Origin: Bacillota bacterium
Lineage (GTDB): Bacteria > Bacillota > Clostridia > Oscillospirales > Acutalibacteraceae
Assembly (NCBI GenBank): GCA_023390175.1
Contig: JAEWDK010000006.1
Span: forward strand, 1-64,000
Length of the DNA stretch: 64,000 nt
Direction: 5' to 3'
Shown here: piece after piece, positions 34,160 through 42,633 of the stretch
Layout: each line of letters begins with the position of its first letter
How positions within the stretch are numbered: the stretch's first letter is position 1
Made by a program: the position numbers and the translations under genes
The notes under the pieces: generated by a model
What the model saw: the letters and a program-made list of their open reading frames with translations, nothing else
Database searches by the model: none
What the model was told of the DNA's origin: nothing

Positions 34160-35250
34160 TGAAACAGGAGAATTTAATCAGTGCGGTAAACGCAATCCAT
34201 GCCGACCCGCGGCTGAAGGAGAAAGTTCTGAGCGGAAGAACTTCGGGATACGATAAAAAGCCGGTCGGATTCACCTTCTTCAAATGTGCGGCGTGCCTGA
34301 TGGCGTTATTGATTGTCGGCTTAAGCGTGCTGACTGTTCCGCGAATCCTGAAACCGGCCGGTACAACCGCACCCGCTTCACAGACCGCCCCGGTTTCCTC
34401 CGGCCTTGGGCAGCCGGGCTATGTGAACGGCCTTTACCGTGATGATGCCGTCACAAACATTTTGCTGCTGGGCATCGACAACTATCAAAAGGACGATATC
34501 GGCCGCAGCGACAGCATCATACTCGTTTCAGTTGACACGCGCCATAAAAAGCTGAAGGTAACATCGTTCCTGCGCGACCTGTACATTCCTGTCCCGGGTA
34601 TGGGGAGCATTAAGCTCAACAGTGCGTACAGTCTGGCGGGGGGCGGCGCAAATGGCGCGGAAAAGACGGCTTCAGCCATCGAAACGAATTTCGGAATCGA
34701 CATTGACCGCTATGCGGTTGTTGAATATTCCGCATTCAGCCAAATCATCGATACGCTCGGCGGCGTGAGCGTCACCCTGAACGCCGCCGAAGCAAAGCTT
34801 GTCAACCAGTACTCCGGCGACCCGCGGCGCAACCTCGCGGCGGGCACCTTTACCCTGAGCGGGGCACAGGCACGCTATTATTCCCGCATCCGTTCCGTTT
34901 CGGACGGCACGGAATCGGACGACTTCGCCCGAACCGGCCGCCAGCGTAGGATCCTTTCCGCTATTGCTGAAAAGCTGGGGGCGGAGGATATCGGCACAAT
35001 TTCTTCCGCTCTGGCCAAAGTGCTTCCCTTTGTCACCACTGACATGACTAAAAATGAAGCGATCGCTTTGGCGGGCAGCTCGTTTGCCGTTCTGCACTAC
35101 CCGGTCAGCCAGAGCCGTGTTCCGGCGAACGACGCCTATCATGCCATGGCTCCGCAGGGCAACGGCGCTTACGTGCTTGTCCCGGAACTGGCAGAAAATA
35201 GGCAGCTTCTTATAAAATTTATCTATGAGAAGGATATTGCGCTTTCATGA
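34156..35250 (+). CDS. LytR-CpsA-Psr family protein with cytosolic N-terminal extension
   Basis: 364 residues; ATG 34156 overlaps the sigma-factor stop (ATGA), with a second ATG at 34159. A cytosolic stretch of about 38 residues precedes one transmembrane helix (AACLMALLIVGLSVLTV). After an outer linker comes the LCP domain: NILLLGIDNYQKDDIGRSDSI, LTSFLRDLYIP-type VTSFLRDLYIPVPG with catalytic Arg/Asp, RYAVVEYSAFSQIIDTLGGVSV and GAQARYYSRIRS. LCP enzymes attach teichoic acids or other polymers to peptidoglycan. The gene sits where an anti-sigma factor is expected, and its cytosolic tail could play that part (inference). Confidence 0.85.
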   Translation: MMKQENLISAVNAIHADPRLKEKVLSGRTSGYDKKPVGFTFFKCAACLMALLIVGLSVLTVPRILKPAGTTAPASQTAPVSSGLGQPGYVNGLYRDDAVTNILLLGIDNYQKDDIGRSDSIILVSVDTRHKKLKVTSFLRDLYIPVPGMGSIKLNSAYSLAGGGANGAEKTASAIETNFGIDIDRYAVVEYSAFSQIIDTLGGVSVTLNAAEAKLVNQYSGDPRRNLAAGTFTLSGAQARYYSRIRSVSDGTESDDFARTGRQRRILSAIAEKLGAEDIGTISSALAKVLPFVTTDMTKNEAIALAGSSFAVLHYPVSQSRVPANDAYHAMAPQGNGAYVLVPELAENRQLLIKFIYEKDIALS

Positions 35251-35256
35251 ACCGGC

Positions 35257-35294
35257 AGCCGCGGGGAATATTTCTTCGCGGTTGTTTTATTTTC
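35257..35294 (+). terminator. Terminator of the sigma/LCP unit
   Basis: AGCCGCG (35257-35263) pairs imperfectly with CGCGGTT (35277-35283), followed by TTGTTTTATTTT. Confidence 0.65.
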
Positions 35295-35303
35295 GTTTTT
35301 TGG

Positions 35304-35319
35304 TTATACTATAGTATAA
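35304..35319. promoter_or_regulatory. 16-bp perfect palindrome with -10-like boxes
   Basis: TTATACTATAGTATAA contains a TATACT-like -10 on each strand and lies 25 bases before the small ORF at 35345. It may be a promoter that is also an operator. Confidence 0.4.
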
Positions 35320-35344
35320 GTATGCGAAAAGCGGGGGACAAAAT

Positions 35345-35605
35345 ATGAAAAAGCTGGTCACGGCCGTTACGGTGCTGGCGGGCGCTGCAGCAGTCATTGC
35401 TGCGGTACTTCAAAGGATGGGCAGGTTTTCACGGGTTTGGATCGGCGCAGCCGGTGCTGCGGGGGCGGTCGGCAAAGGCCCCGGCGCTGCTTTTGCCGTA
35501 AAACGGATTTCCTCCCAAACGGTGCTGGGGCTGCTCCGAAAAATCGGCACTTCCGTTTCTTCCGCGGGCGCCGCTTATCTGTGGAAACACGGCAAAAAAC
35601 AGTAA
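35345..35605 (+). CDS. Small Ala/Gly-rich hypothetical protein
   Basis: 86 residues; ATG 35345 follows GGGGGA. The N-terminus is basic and hydrophobic (KKLVTAVTVLAGAAAVIAAVL), a signal peptide or membrane anchor. The rest is basic and Gly/Ala-rich and ends KHGKKQ. No known domain is recognised. An overlapping minus-strand frame exists, but the SD and anchor favour this one. Reality is moderately supported. Confidence 0.45.
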   Translation: MKKLVTAVTVLAGAAAVIAAVLQRMGRFSRVWIGAAGAAGAVGKGPGAAFAVKRISSQTVLGLLRKIGTSVSSAGAAYLWKHGKKQ

Positions 35606-35670
35606 AAACGGTCACGGCAAATTAGCCAAAAATTGAAAGAAAATTTCTTACAAAAAAGAGAAAATAAGTG

Positions 35671-35699
35671 TTGCATAACATGGTCTATTATGTTATTAT
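35671..35699 (+). promoter_or_regulatory. Promoter of the ribosomal protein operon
   Basis: TTGCAT (35671-35676), a 17-base spacer and TATTAT (35694-35699). It starts a leader of about 300 bases before rpsJ. Confidence 0.65.
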
Positions 35700-35705
35700 A
35701 ATTGA

Positions 35706-35921
35706 GCACGACTGCGACAGATATGCGATGAAGCGGGAGGTTGCGGCTGAAACAGGCCGGTTTTTCCGTGGAGTATGTCCGATTTTAAACCGGGCGACAG
35801 ATACTTTGAGCGTGCGATAAGAATGTGGCAATAGGCGTTACTCTGCTGCTATGCTCTTATTATGCTCAGACGTTTTTATGCCGACACCCGGATTCAACTT
35901 GTAGAAGTGAATCCGGTTTTT
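35706..35921 (+). promoter_or_regulatory. Untranslated leader of the S10 operon with terminator-like hairpin
   Basis: No ORF of note lies in 35606-36002. At 35888-35916 CCGGATTCA and TGAATCCGG form a stem (extended by CTT/AAG with one bulged A), followed by TTTTT, which is a good intrinsic terminator ahead of the first gene. The upstream 180 bases contain several short stem candidates. In E. coli the S10 leader is an L4-controlled attenuator; a similar role here is inferred only from position. Confidence 0.5.
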
Positions 35922-36002
35922 AAATGTGTTAAGAGGGAACACCCGGCACAGTGTTAGGAATTAAAAACGCCGCCCGCCAACTACAATAAGGAGGCGATTA
36001 CA

Positions 36003-36314
36003 GTGGCAGTCAAGGAAAAGATCAGGATAAGAATCAAGGGTTACGATCATCAGTTGGTTGATCAATCAGCTGAAAAGATTGTACAAACGGCAAAACGCAC
36101 AGGCGCAAGGGTTTCGGGCCCGGTGCCGCTCCCGACGGAGAAGCAGATCATTACGATTCTGCGTGCGGTTCACAAGTACAAGGACAGCCGTGAGCAGTTC
36201 GAGATGAGAACCCATAAGAGACTTATCGACATCCTCAGACCATCCAACAAAACCGTAGAGGCTTTGATGGGCCTGGAGCTCCCCGCCGGTGTTGAAATAG
36301 AGATTAAACTCTAG
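36003..36314 (+). CDS. rpsJ: 30S ribosomal protein S10
   Basis: 103 residues, GTG start after AAGGAGG. RIRIKGYDHQLVDQSAEKIVQ and THKRLIDILRPSNKTVEALM are S10 hallmarks. It sits in the 30S head and as NusE also takes part in antitermination. First gene of the superoperon. Confidence 0.97.
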   Translation: MAVKEKIRIRIKGYDHQLVDQSAEKIVQTAKRTGARVSGPVPLPTEKQIITILRAVHKYKDSREQFEMRTHKRLIDILRPSNKTVEALMGLELPAGVEIEIKL

Positions 36315-36382
36315 TTAAACCGACCAGCGGCCGAGGTCAAGTTGGCTAGCGCCAACCAATAACCTGCATAGGAGGTAAAACA

Positions 36383-37015
36383 ATGAAAAAAGGTATTATC
36401 GGCAAGAAGATCGGCATGACGCAGATTTTCGATGAAAAGGGAAATGTCATCCCTGTAACTGTCGTAGAAGCCGGTCCCTGTGTTATTTCACAGAAAAAGA
36501 CGGTTGAAAATGACGGCTACGCATCCATTCAAATGGGCTACGGCGACTTAAAACCGCAGAAGGTCACAAAGCCTATGAAAGGGCATTTTGCGAAAGCGGA
36601 TGTCGCTCCGAAGAAAACACTTCGCGAGTTCAGGGTGGAAGACACAGACGCTTACAGCGTGGGCGACCTCGTGAAAGCGGACGCGTTTGCTGTGGGCGAG
36701 AAAGTTGATGTTTCCGCAACCAGCAAAGGTAAAGGATACGCCGGCGTAATTAAGCGCTGGAACTTCCAAAGACTGAAGGAAACTCACGGCAGCGGCCCTG
36801 TTGCCCGTCACGGCGGTTCCAACGGCGCTTGCTCAAGTCCGTCAAGAGTGTTCCCGGGCCTGAAAATGGCCGGTCATTTGGGCGCTGAAAAAGTCACAGT
36901 TCAAAATTTAACCGTTGTTAAGGTGGATGCCGAAAACAACCTAATCGCTATTAAGGGCGCAGTTCCTGGTCCTAACGGCGGTATAGTAGTAATCCATGAC
37001 AGCGTTAAGGCGTAA
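36383..37015 (+). CDS. rplC: 50S ribosomal protein L3
   Basis: 210 residues; ATG 36383 after AGGAGG. The start GIIGKKIGMTQIFDEKG and SKGKGYAGVIKRWNF with RHGGSNGACSSPSRVFPG loop identify L3, an early 50S assembly protein near the peptidyl transferase centre. A small hairpin (36341-36356) lies in the 68-base gap after rpsJ. Confidence 0.97.
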   Translation: MKKGIIGKKIGMTQIFDEKGNVIPVTVVEAGPCVISQKKTVENDGYASIQMGYGDLKPQKVTKPMKGHFAKADVAPKKTLREFRVEDTDAYSVGDLVKADAFAVGEKVDVSATSKGKGYAGVIKRWNFQRLKETHGSGPVARHGGSNGACSSPSRVFPGLKMAGHLGAEKVTVQNLTVVKVDAENNLIAIKGAVPGPNGGIVVIHDSVKA

Positions 37016-37032
37016 GGGAAGGAGGAATTGTA

Positions 37033-37656
37033 ATGCCTAAAGTAGCAGTACTTGATATGGCCGGTAAGGAAGTTGAGAAAATCGACCTTTCCGAAGCTAT
37101 ATTTGGAATTGAACCCAACACGAAGGTTATGCACGACATGGTAGTCAACTACCTTGCGAACCAGCGTCAGGGCACACAGTCGGCACTAACCCGCGCCGAG
37201 GTTTCTGGCGGCGGCAAAAAGCCGTGGAAGCAAAAGGGCACCGGTCACGCAAGACAGGGCTCGACACGTTCCCCGCAGTGGACACACGGCGGTATCGTTT
37301 TTGCTCCAAAGCCGCGCGACTACAGCTATTCGTTAAACAAAAAGGTAAAGCGTCTCGCAATGAAATCCGCTCTTTCAAGCAAGATTGCCGACAATGAAAT
37401 GATCGTGCTTGACAAGATTTCACTGGATGAGTACAAGACGAAAACCATCGCAGCCATGCTCAAGGCAGTCGGCTCCGAGAAGAAGGCCCTCATTGTTCTC
37501 CCAGAGGTAAACAGTAAGGTCATCGCTTCCGCAGCTAACATTCCGGGAGTAAAAACAGCAATGGTCAACACCTTAAATGTCTACGACATCTTAAATGCAG
37601 ATAAATTTATCGTATTAAAAGATGCTGTGGCTCAGATTGAGGAGGTGTATGCATAA
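37033..37656 (+). CDS. rplD: 50S ribosomal protein L4
   Basis: 207 residues; ATG after AAGGAGGAATTG. The exit-tunnel loop GGGKKPWKQKGTGHARQGS is intact. L4 is also the repressor of the S10 operon in E. coli. The stop overlaps the rplW start by one base. Confidence 0.97.
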   Translation: MPKVAVLDMAGKEVEKIDLSEAIFGIEPNTKVMHDMVVNYLANQRQGTQSALTRAEVSGGGKKPWKQKGTGHARQGSTRSPQWTHGGIVFAPKPRDYSYSLNKKVKRLAMKSALSSKIADNEMIVLDKISLDEYKTKTIAAMLKAVGSEKKALIVLPEVNSKVIASAANIPGVKTAMVNTLNVYDILNADKFIVLKDAVAQIEEVYA

Positions 37657-37946
37657 TGACAGCACAGGATATTGTAATCCGCCCCGTTATCACCGAAAAA
37701 AGCATGGCCGGTACTGGCATAAAGAAGTACACCTTTGAAGTTGCCAAAAATGCCACAAAAATCGATATTGCAAGAGCGGTCGAAACCCTCTTCGGCGTTA
37801 AGGTCAGCAAGGTTAACACCCTGCATGTAAGAGGCCAGATGCGCCGCCAGGGCAAAAGCGAAGGCTACACTCCGTCTTGGAAGAAAGCCTACGTAACCCT
37901 TACCGCAGACAGCAAAGCAATCGAATTCTTTGAAGGCATGATGTAA
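37656..37946 (+). CDS. rplW: 50S ribosomal protein L23
   Basis: 96 residues; IVIRPVITEKSMAGTGIKKYTF and GVKVSKVNTLHVRG are typical. It lies at the tunnel exit and docks trigger factor and SRP. Translationally coupled to rplD through TAATG. Confidence 0.96.
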   Translation: MTAQDIVIRPVITEKSMAGTGIKKYTFEVAKNATKIDIARAVETLFGVKVSKVNTLHVRGQMRRQGKSEGYTPSWKKAYVTLTADSKAIEFFEGMM

Positions 37947-38027
37947 GCTCTGCCTGAACTGACGCAGAGGCAAGGATGGGGAAACGGCATTTCCCCGCAA
38001 AGCCATCATGAGGAGTGTGAAACCTAA

Positions 38028-38861
38028 ATGCCTATTATTAACTTCAGACCTACCACGGCTTCAAGACGTAATATGTCCGTTACGGACTATTCCGTTCTTT
38101 CCAAGGTTGCACCGGAGAAGAGCCTTCTGGCTCCTGTCAAAAACAGTTCCGGCCGTAACAGCTACGGTAGAATTACTGTTCGCCACCGCGGTGGCGCAAA
38201 CCGTAAAAAGTATCGTATTATTGACTTTAAGCGTCAGAAGTTTGACGCACCGGGAACCGTTCTCACACTGGAGTACGACCCGAACCGTTCGGCCTTTATC
38301 GCACTTGTGCAGTACGAGGACGGCGAAAAGAGATACATCATCGCGCCAAACGGCCTGAAGGTCGGCGATGTTGTCGTATCCGGCGCCGCATCGGATATTA
38401 AACCCGGCAACGCATTGCCGCTTGAAAACATTCCGGTCGGTACTTTGATCCATAACGTTGAGCTTTATCCCGGCAAGGGCGCCCAGCTGGCTCGTGCGGC
38501 CGGCAACGTGGCTCAGCTGATGGCAAAAGAAAACGGCATGGCACTGCTAAGACTGCCTTCCGGCGAACTTCGCAACGTTCCTGTCAGCTGCATGGCCACC
38601 ATCGGTCAGGTCAGCAACATCGACCACGAGAACGTTAAAATCGGTAAGGCCGGCCGTAAGCGCCACATGGGCTGGAGGCCGACGGTCCGCGGTTCTGTTA
38701 TGAACCCGAACGACCATCCACACGGCGGCGGCGAGGGCAAAGCCCCTGTCGGACGTCCGGGACCTGTTACCCCTTGGGGCAAACCGGCACTTGGCTACAA
38801 AACACGTGCTCACCACAATCGCTCCGATAAATTTATCGTTAAGCGTAGAAACGGCAAATAA
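38028..38861 (+). CDS. rplB: 50S ribosomal protein L2
   Basis: 277 residues. RHRGGANRKKYRIIDFKR, the C-terminal GMAL..PSGELR and MNPNDHPHGGGEGKAPVG with the near-catalytic His are conserved. It is needed for subunit joining and peptidyl transfer. The 81-base gap before it holds only short hairpins. Confidence 0.97.
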   Translation: MPIINFRPTTASRRNMSVTDYSVLSKVAPEKSLLAPVKNSSGRNSYGRITVRHRGGANRKKYRIIDFKRQKFDAPGTVLTLEYDPNRSAFIALVQYEDGEKRYIIAPNGLKVGDVVVSGAASDIKPGNALPLENIPVGTLIHNVELYPGKGAQLARAAGNVAQLMAKENGMALLRLPSGELRNVPVSCMATIGQVSNIDHENVKIGKAGRKRHMGWRPTVRGSVMNPNDHPHGGGEGKAPVGRPGPVTPWGKPALGYKTRAHHNRSDKFIVKRRNGK

Positions 38862-38887
38862 GGCGTGCAGAAAGGAGCTTATGAACT

Positions 38888-39169
38888 ATGGGCAGAAGCA
38901 TAAAAAAGGGTCCTTATGTACAGCCTGTGCTGCTTAAAAGGATTCAAGAAATGAACGCGGCCGGCGAAAAGAAAATCATCAAAACATGGAGCAGAGCCTC
39001 CATCATTTTCCCTGATTTCGTTGGTCACACCATCGCGGTCCACGACGGCCGCAAACACGTTCCGGTTTATGTCACGGAGGACATGGTAGGCCACAAACTC
39101 GGTGAGTTTGCGCCGACCAGAACCTTTAAGGGACATTCCGGTTCCAAAACTACAGCGCCGACGAAATAA
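38888..39169 (+). CDS. rpsS: 30S ribosomal protein S19
   Basis: 93 residues; start GRSIKKGPYVQP and the IAVHDGRKHVPVYVTEDMVGHKLGEFAPT core. It pairs with S13 in the 30S head. Confidence 0.97.
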   Translation: MGRSIKKGPYVQPVLLKRIQEMNAAGEKKIIKTWSRASIIFPDFVGHTIAVHDGRKHVPVYVTEDMVGHKLGEFAPTRTFKGHSGSKTTAPTK

Positions 39170-39190
39170 CGGCCGAAAGGAGTGTATAGC

Positions 39191-39526
39191 ATGGAAGCAA
39201 GGGCTTATCTAAAATACGCCCGTATTTCTCCCCGCCACGTCTCAGTTGTGCTTGACCTCATTCGCAACAAGCCGGCAGACGTTGCAATGGCTATCCTCAA
39301 GAATACACCAAAGGCCGCCTGCGAATATCTTGAAAAGTTATTAAAGTCGGCCATGGCTAATGCTGAGAATAACCACAATATGGATGTTTCCAAACTTTAC
39401 GTAGCGGAATGCTTCGTATGTCCGGGTCCGATCCTCAAGCGCATTCGTCCAAGAGCGCAGGGTCGCGCATTTAGAATCGAAAAAAGATCTTCGCACGTTA
39501 CCCTCGTGCTCAAGGAAAAAGAATAA
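39191..39526 (+). CDS. rplV: 50S ribosomal protein L22
   Basis: 111 residues from ATG 39191, 9 bases after AAGGAG; the GTG at 39182 abuts that SD and is unlikely. ARISPRHVSVVLDLIRNK and RPRAQGRAFRIEKRSSHVT are L22 marks. Its long loop lines the exit tunnel. Confidence 0.96.
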   Translation: MEARAYLKYARISPRHVSVVLDLIRNKPADVAMAILKNTPKAACEYLEKLLKSAMANAENNHNMDVSKLYVAECFVCPGPILKRIRPRAQGRAFRIEKRSSHVTLVLKEKE

Positions 39527-39546
39527 GGCAGAAGAGGAGGTAAACT

Positions 39547-40212
39547 ATGGGCCAGAAAATAAATCCACACGGCTTTCGTGTGGGCGTAATTAAAGATTGG
39601 GATTCCCGCTGGTTCGCAAAGGATAATGTTTTCGGCGATACTCTCGTTGCAGACTACAACCTGCGCAAAGTGCTGAAGAAACAGCTCGCGCTGGCCGGCG
39701 TTCCGAAAATTGAAATTGAGCGTGACGCATCCAAGGTGCGCGTTCATATTCACTGCGCAAAACCGGGTATGGTAATCGGTAAAGGCGGCACAGAAATTGA
39801 AAAACTCCGTCTTCAGTGTGAAAGCATTCTGAAGAAGCCTGTTACGATCAATATTGTAGAGGTTAAGTCTCCTGACTTAAACGCTCAGCTTGTCGCTGAA
39901 AATATTGCGCAGCAGCTCGAAAAAAGAATTTCTTTCCGCCGCGCTATGAAGCAATGCATCGGCCGTGCCATGAAGATTGGCGCCAAGGGTATTAAAACCC
40001 AGGTGTCCGGTCGTTTGGGCGGTGCGGAAATTGCCAGAAGCGAACAGTACCATGACGGTACCATCCCACTTCAGACCATCAGAGCCGACATCGACTACGG
40101 CTTCGCCGAAGCAGCCACAACGTACGGCCGCATTGGTGTTAAGGTCTGGATTTACAGAGGCGAGGTCCTTCAGGACAACCGCAAGCCTCGTAAGGAAGGA
40201 GGCAGTAAATAA
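39547..40212 (+). CDS. rpsC: 30S ribosomal protein S3
   Basis: 221 residues with the N-terminal GQKINPHGFRVGVIKDWDS, the KH motif PGMVIGKGGTEIEKL and the C-terminal GVKVWIYRGEV. It lies at the mRNA entry channel. Overlaps rplP by one base (TAATG). Confidence 0.97.
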   Translation: MGQKINPHGFRVGVIKDWDSRWFAKDNVFGDTLVADYNLRKVLKKQLALAGVPKIEIERDASKVRVHIHCAKPGMVIGKGGTEIEKLRLQCESILKKPVTINIVEVKSPDLNAQLVAENIAQQLEKRISFRRAMKQCIGRAMKIGAKGIKTQVSGRLGGAEIARSEQYHDGTIPLQTIRADIDYGFAEAATTYGRIGVKVWIYRGEVLQDNRKPRKEGGSK

Positions 40213-40637
40213 TGCTGTTGCCTAAACGTGTAAAATACCGCAAAGTACATCGTGGCCGTTTAACCGGCAAATGCTACCGCGGCAATAAGGTAACTTACGG
40301 CGATTTCGGCCTTCAGGCCTTAGAGCCGGCATGGATCACTTCAAACCAAATAGAAGCAGCTCGTGTTGCTATGACACGTTACTGCAAAAGATTTGGTCAG
40401 GTTTGGATTAAAATTTTCCCAGACAAGCCAATTACCGAAAAACCGGCTGAAACCCGCATGGGTTCCGGTAAAGGTTCGCCGGAGTATTGGGTCGCAGTCG
40501 TTAAGCCGGGCAGAGTAATGTTCGAAATTGGCGGAATCTCTGAGGAAACCGCGAAAGAAGCTTTACGTCTTGCGTCAAACAAACTGCCGATTAAGTGCAA
40601 GTTTGTTAAGAAGGAAGAAACGGGTGGTGAGCAGTAA
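40212..40637 (+). CDS. rplP: 50S ribosomal protein L16
   Basis: 141 residues; LLPKRVKYRKVHRGRLTG at the start and TRMGSGKGSPEYWVAVVKPG in the core. It organises the A-site region. Overlaps rpmC by one base. Confidence 0.97.
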   Translation: MLLPKRVKYRKVHRGRLTGKCYRGNKVTYGDFGLQALEPAWITSNQIEAARVAMTRYCKRFGQVWIKIFPDKPITEKPAETRMGSGKGSPEYWVAVVKPGRVMFEIGGISEETAKEALRLASNKLPIKCKFVKKEETGGEQ

Positions 40638-40843
40638 TGAAGGCCTCAGAAGTCAGAGAATTAACTACAGCAGAGCTTGAAAGTAAGCTTAAGGACCTCA
40701 AGGCCGAGCTTTTCAACCTGCGTTTCCAACTTGCCATTAATCAGCTCGATAACCCGATGCGTATTTCAGCTGTCAAGAAAGACATCGCTCGCATAAAGAC
40801 CATTTTACGCGAGAACGAACTTAAAGGCAGCGCGAATGCGTAA
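40637..40843 (+). CDS. rpmC: 50S ribosomal protein L29
   Basis: 68 residues; helical hairpin with ELESKLKDLKAELFNLRFQLA, the L29 signature. It borders the tunnel exit next to L23. Confidence 0.95.
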   Translation: MKASEVRELTTAELESKLKDLKAELFNLRFQLAINQLDNPMRISAVKKDIARIKTILRENELKGSANA

Positions 40844-40862
40844 CGGAAGGGAGGATTAATCT

Positions 40863-41120
40863 GTGAGCGATCGTAATATTAGAAAAACAGAGGTTGGCAA
40901 GGTTGTCAGCAATAAAATGGACAAAACCGTTGTTATTGCGATAGAGACCAGCGTAAAGCATCCGCTTTACAAAAAAATTATCAAGCGTACCGTGAAGCTG
41001 AAGGCACATGATGAGAACAATGAATGCACAATCGGTGACCGCGTGCGTGTGATGGAGACCCGTCCCCTTTCCAAGGAAAAAAGATGGCGTCTCGTCGAGA
41101 TTATAGAGAAAGCCAAATAA
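40863..41120 (+). CDS. rpsQ: 30S ribosomal protein S17
   Basis: 85 residues, GTG start after GGGAGG. KVVSNKMDKTVVIAIE and IGDRVRVMETRPLSKEKRWRL are the S17 OB-fold marks. Confidence 0.96.
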   Translation: MSDRNIRKTEVGKVVSNKMDKTVVIAIETSVKHPLYKKIIKRTVKLKAHDENNECTIGDRVRVMETRPLSKEKRWRLVEIIEKAK

Positions 41121-41150
41121 TTTTGGCTTTAAGCAAAGGAGGAACGCACT

Positions 41151-41519
41151 GTGATACAACAGCAGACTTACCTCAACGTTGCCGACAACACCGGCGCGAA
41201 GCAGCTTATGTGCATCCGCGTTCTCGGCGGTACCGGCAGAAGGTATGCTAATATTGGTGACGTAGTTGTCGCTTCCGTAAAGAAAGCGGCTCCGGGCGGA
41301 ACAGTTAAAAAAGGCGAAGTTGTCAAGGCAGTCATAGTCCGCACTGCTTTCGGCGTACGCCGTGATGATGGAACATACATCCGCTTTGATGAAAATGCGG
41401 CTGTCCTCATCAAAGACGATAAAAACCCAAGGGGAACACGTATTTTTGGGCCTGTGGCCAGAGAATTACGCGACAAAGACTATCTGAAAATAGCCAGTCT
41501 TGCCCCGGAAGTTCTATGA
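41151..41519 (+). CDS. rplN: 50S ribosomal protein L14
   Basis: 122 residues, GTG start after AAAGGAGG. IQQQTYLNVADNTGAKQLMCI and RDDGTYIRFDENAAVLI are diagnostic. It forms an intersubunit bridge. Confidence 0.97.
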   Translation: MIQQQTYLNVADNTGAKQLMCIRVLGGTGRRYANIGDVVVASVKKAAPGGTVKKGEVVKAVIVRTAFGVRRDDGTYIRFDENAAVLIKDDKNPRGTRIFGPVARELRDKDYLKIASLAPEVL

Positions 41520-41535
41520 TGGGAGGTGCTCACTG

Positions 41536-41856
41536 ATGAATAAAAAAGTTCATGTAAAAACTGGTGACACCGTCATCATTTTGAATGGCAAAGAGCGCGG
41601 CAAAAAGGGTAAAATTCTCGCCGTAAGCCCTGAAGAGGGCAAGGTCATCGTTGAGGGCCGCAACATGGTGTCTAAGCATGTTAAGCCCCGCAAAATGGGT
41701 GATCAGGGCGGTATTATCAAAGCCGAAAGCGCGATTTACGCCTGCAAGGTTCAGGTTGTTTGCCCTCGCTGCGGCAAACCCACCCGTGTCTCACATAAGA
41801 TTTATGAGGACGGCACTAAAGAACGCATTTGCGCAAAATGCGGCGAAGCGCTGTAA
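41536..41856 (+). CDS. rplX: 50S ribosomal protein L24
   Basis: 106 residues from ATG 41536 after GGGAGG. A KOW motif (KTGDTVIILNGKERGKKGKI) is followed by a C-terminal CPRCGKPTRV...CAKCGEAL, a zinc-ribbon form. It is an assembly initiator of the 50S. Confidence 0.96.
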   Translation: MNKKVHVKTGDTVIILNGKERGKKGKILAVSPEEGKVIVEGRNMVSKHVKPRKMGDQGGIIKAESAIYACKVQVVCPRCGKPTRVSHKIYEDGTKERICAKCGEAL

Positions 41857-41872
41857 GGGAGGATAAAACAAC

Positions 41873-42412
41873 ATGGCCAGACTGAAGGATTATTACAAAG
41901 CAGAAGTCGCACCGGCACTGATGAAGAAATTTTCTTACAAGAGCGTAATGCAGATTCCTAAGCTCGATAAGATCGTAATCAATGTAGGCGCAGGCGAAGC
42001 AAAAGAAAATGCGAAAGTAATCGACGCCATCACAACCGACATTTCCACGATTACCGGCCAAAGGCCGTTGGTCTGCAAAGCAAGGAAGTCGGTTGCAAAC
42101 TTCAAGCTCCGTGAGGGCATGAGCATCGGCGTTAAGGTAACACTCAGGGGCGACAGAATGTACGAATTCATGGACAGACTGTTCAATGTCGCTCTCCCGC
42201 GCGTAAGAGATTTCAGAGGCATCAACGCAAATTCATTTGACGGCCGCGGCAACTACAACATGGGCGTCAAAGAGCAGCTGATATTCCCTGAAATTGAATA
42301 CGATAAGATTGACAAGGTCCGTGGTATGGATATTTGTTTCGTAACGACCGCAAACACCGACGAGGAATCCAGAGAGCTCTTAACACTCATGGGCGCCCCG
42401 TTTGCGAAATAA
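41873..42412 (+). CDS. rplE: 50S ribosomal protein L5
   Basis: 179 residues; SVMQIPKLDKIVINVGAGEA, ARKSVANFKLREGM and GRGNYNMGVKEQLIFPEI. It binds 5S rRNA and contacts the P-site tRNA. Confidence 0.97.
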   Translation: MARLKDYYKAEVAPALMKKFSYKSVMQIPKLDKIVINVGAGEAKENAKVIDAITTDISTITGQRPLVCKARKSVANFKLREGMSIGVKVTLRGDRMYEFMDRLFNVALPRVRDFRGINANSFDGRGNYNMGVKEQLIFPEIEYDKIDKVRGMDICFVTTANTDEESRELLTLMGAPFAK

Positions 42413-42424
42413 GGAGGGATTATT

Positions 42425-42610
42425 GTGGCCAAAACTTCAATGAAGATCAAGCAGCAGAGAACAGCAAAGTTCTCTTCCCGCGAATACAACAGATGCAAAA
42501 TCTGTGGCAGGCCGCATGCCTACCTTCGCAAATTCGGAATTTGCCGTATATGCTTTAGGGAACTTGCCCATAAGGGCGAAATTCCGGGCGTGAAAAAGGC
42601 CAGCTGGTAA
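42425..42610 (+). CDS. rpsN: 30S ribosomal protein S14, zinc type
   Basis: 61 residues, GTG start after AAGGAGG. CKICGRPHAYLRKFGICRIC supplies four Cys for zinc, so this is the short type Z form (also called rpsZ) of Firmicutes. Confidence 0.96.
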   Translation: MAKTSMKIKQQRTAKFSSREYNRCKICGRPHAYLRKFGICRICFRELAHKGEIPGVKKASW

Positions 42611-42633
42611 AGCTTAGCAAAGGAGGTAACGGT

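Noticed and set aside
35345..35615. Minus-strand 73-codon frame opposite the small Ala/Gly-rich gene
   Set aside because: No SD, no anchor or domain; the plus-strand frame has both an SD and a membrane segment.
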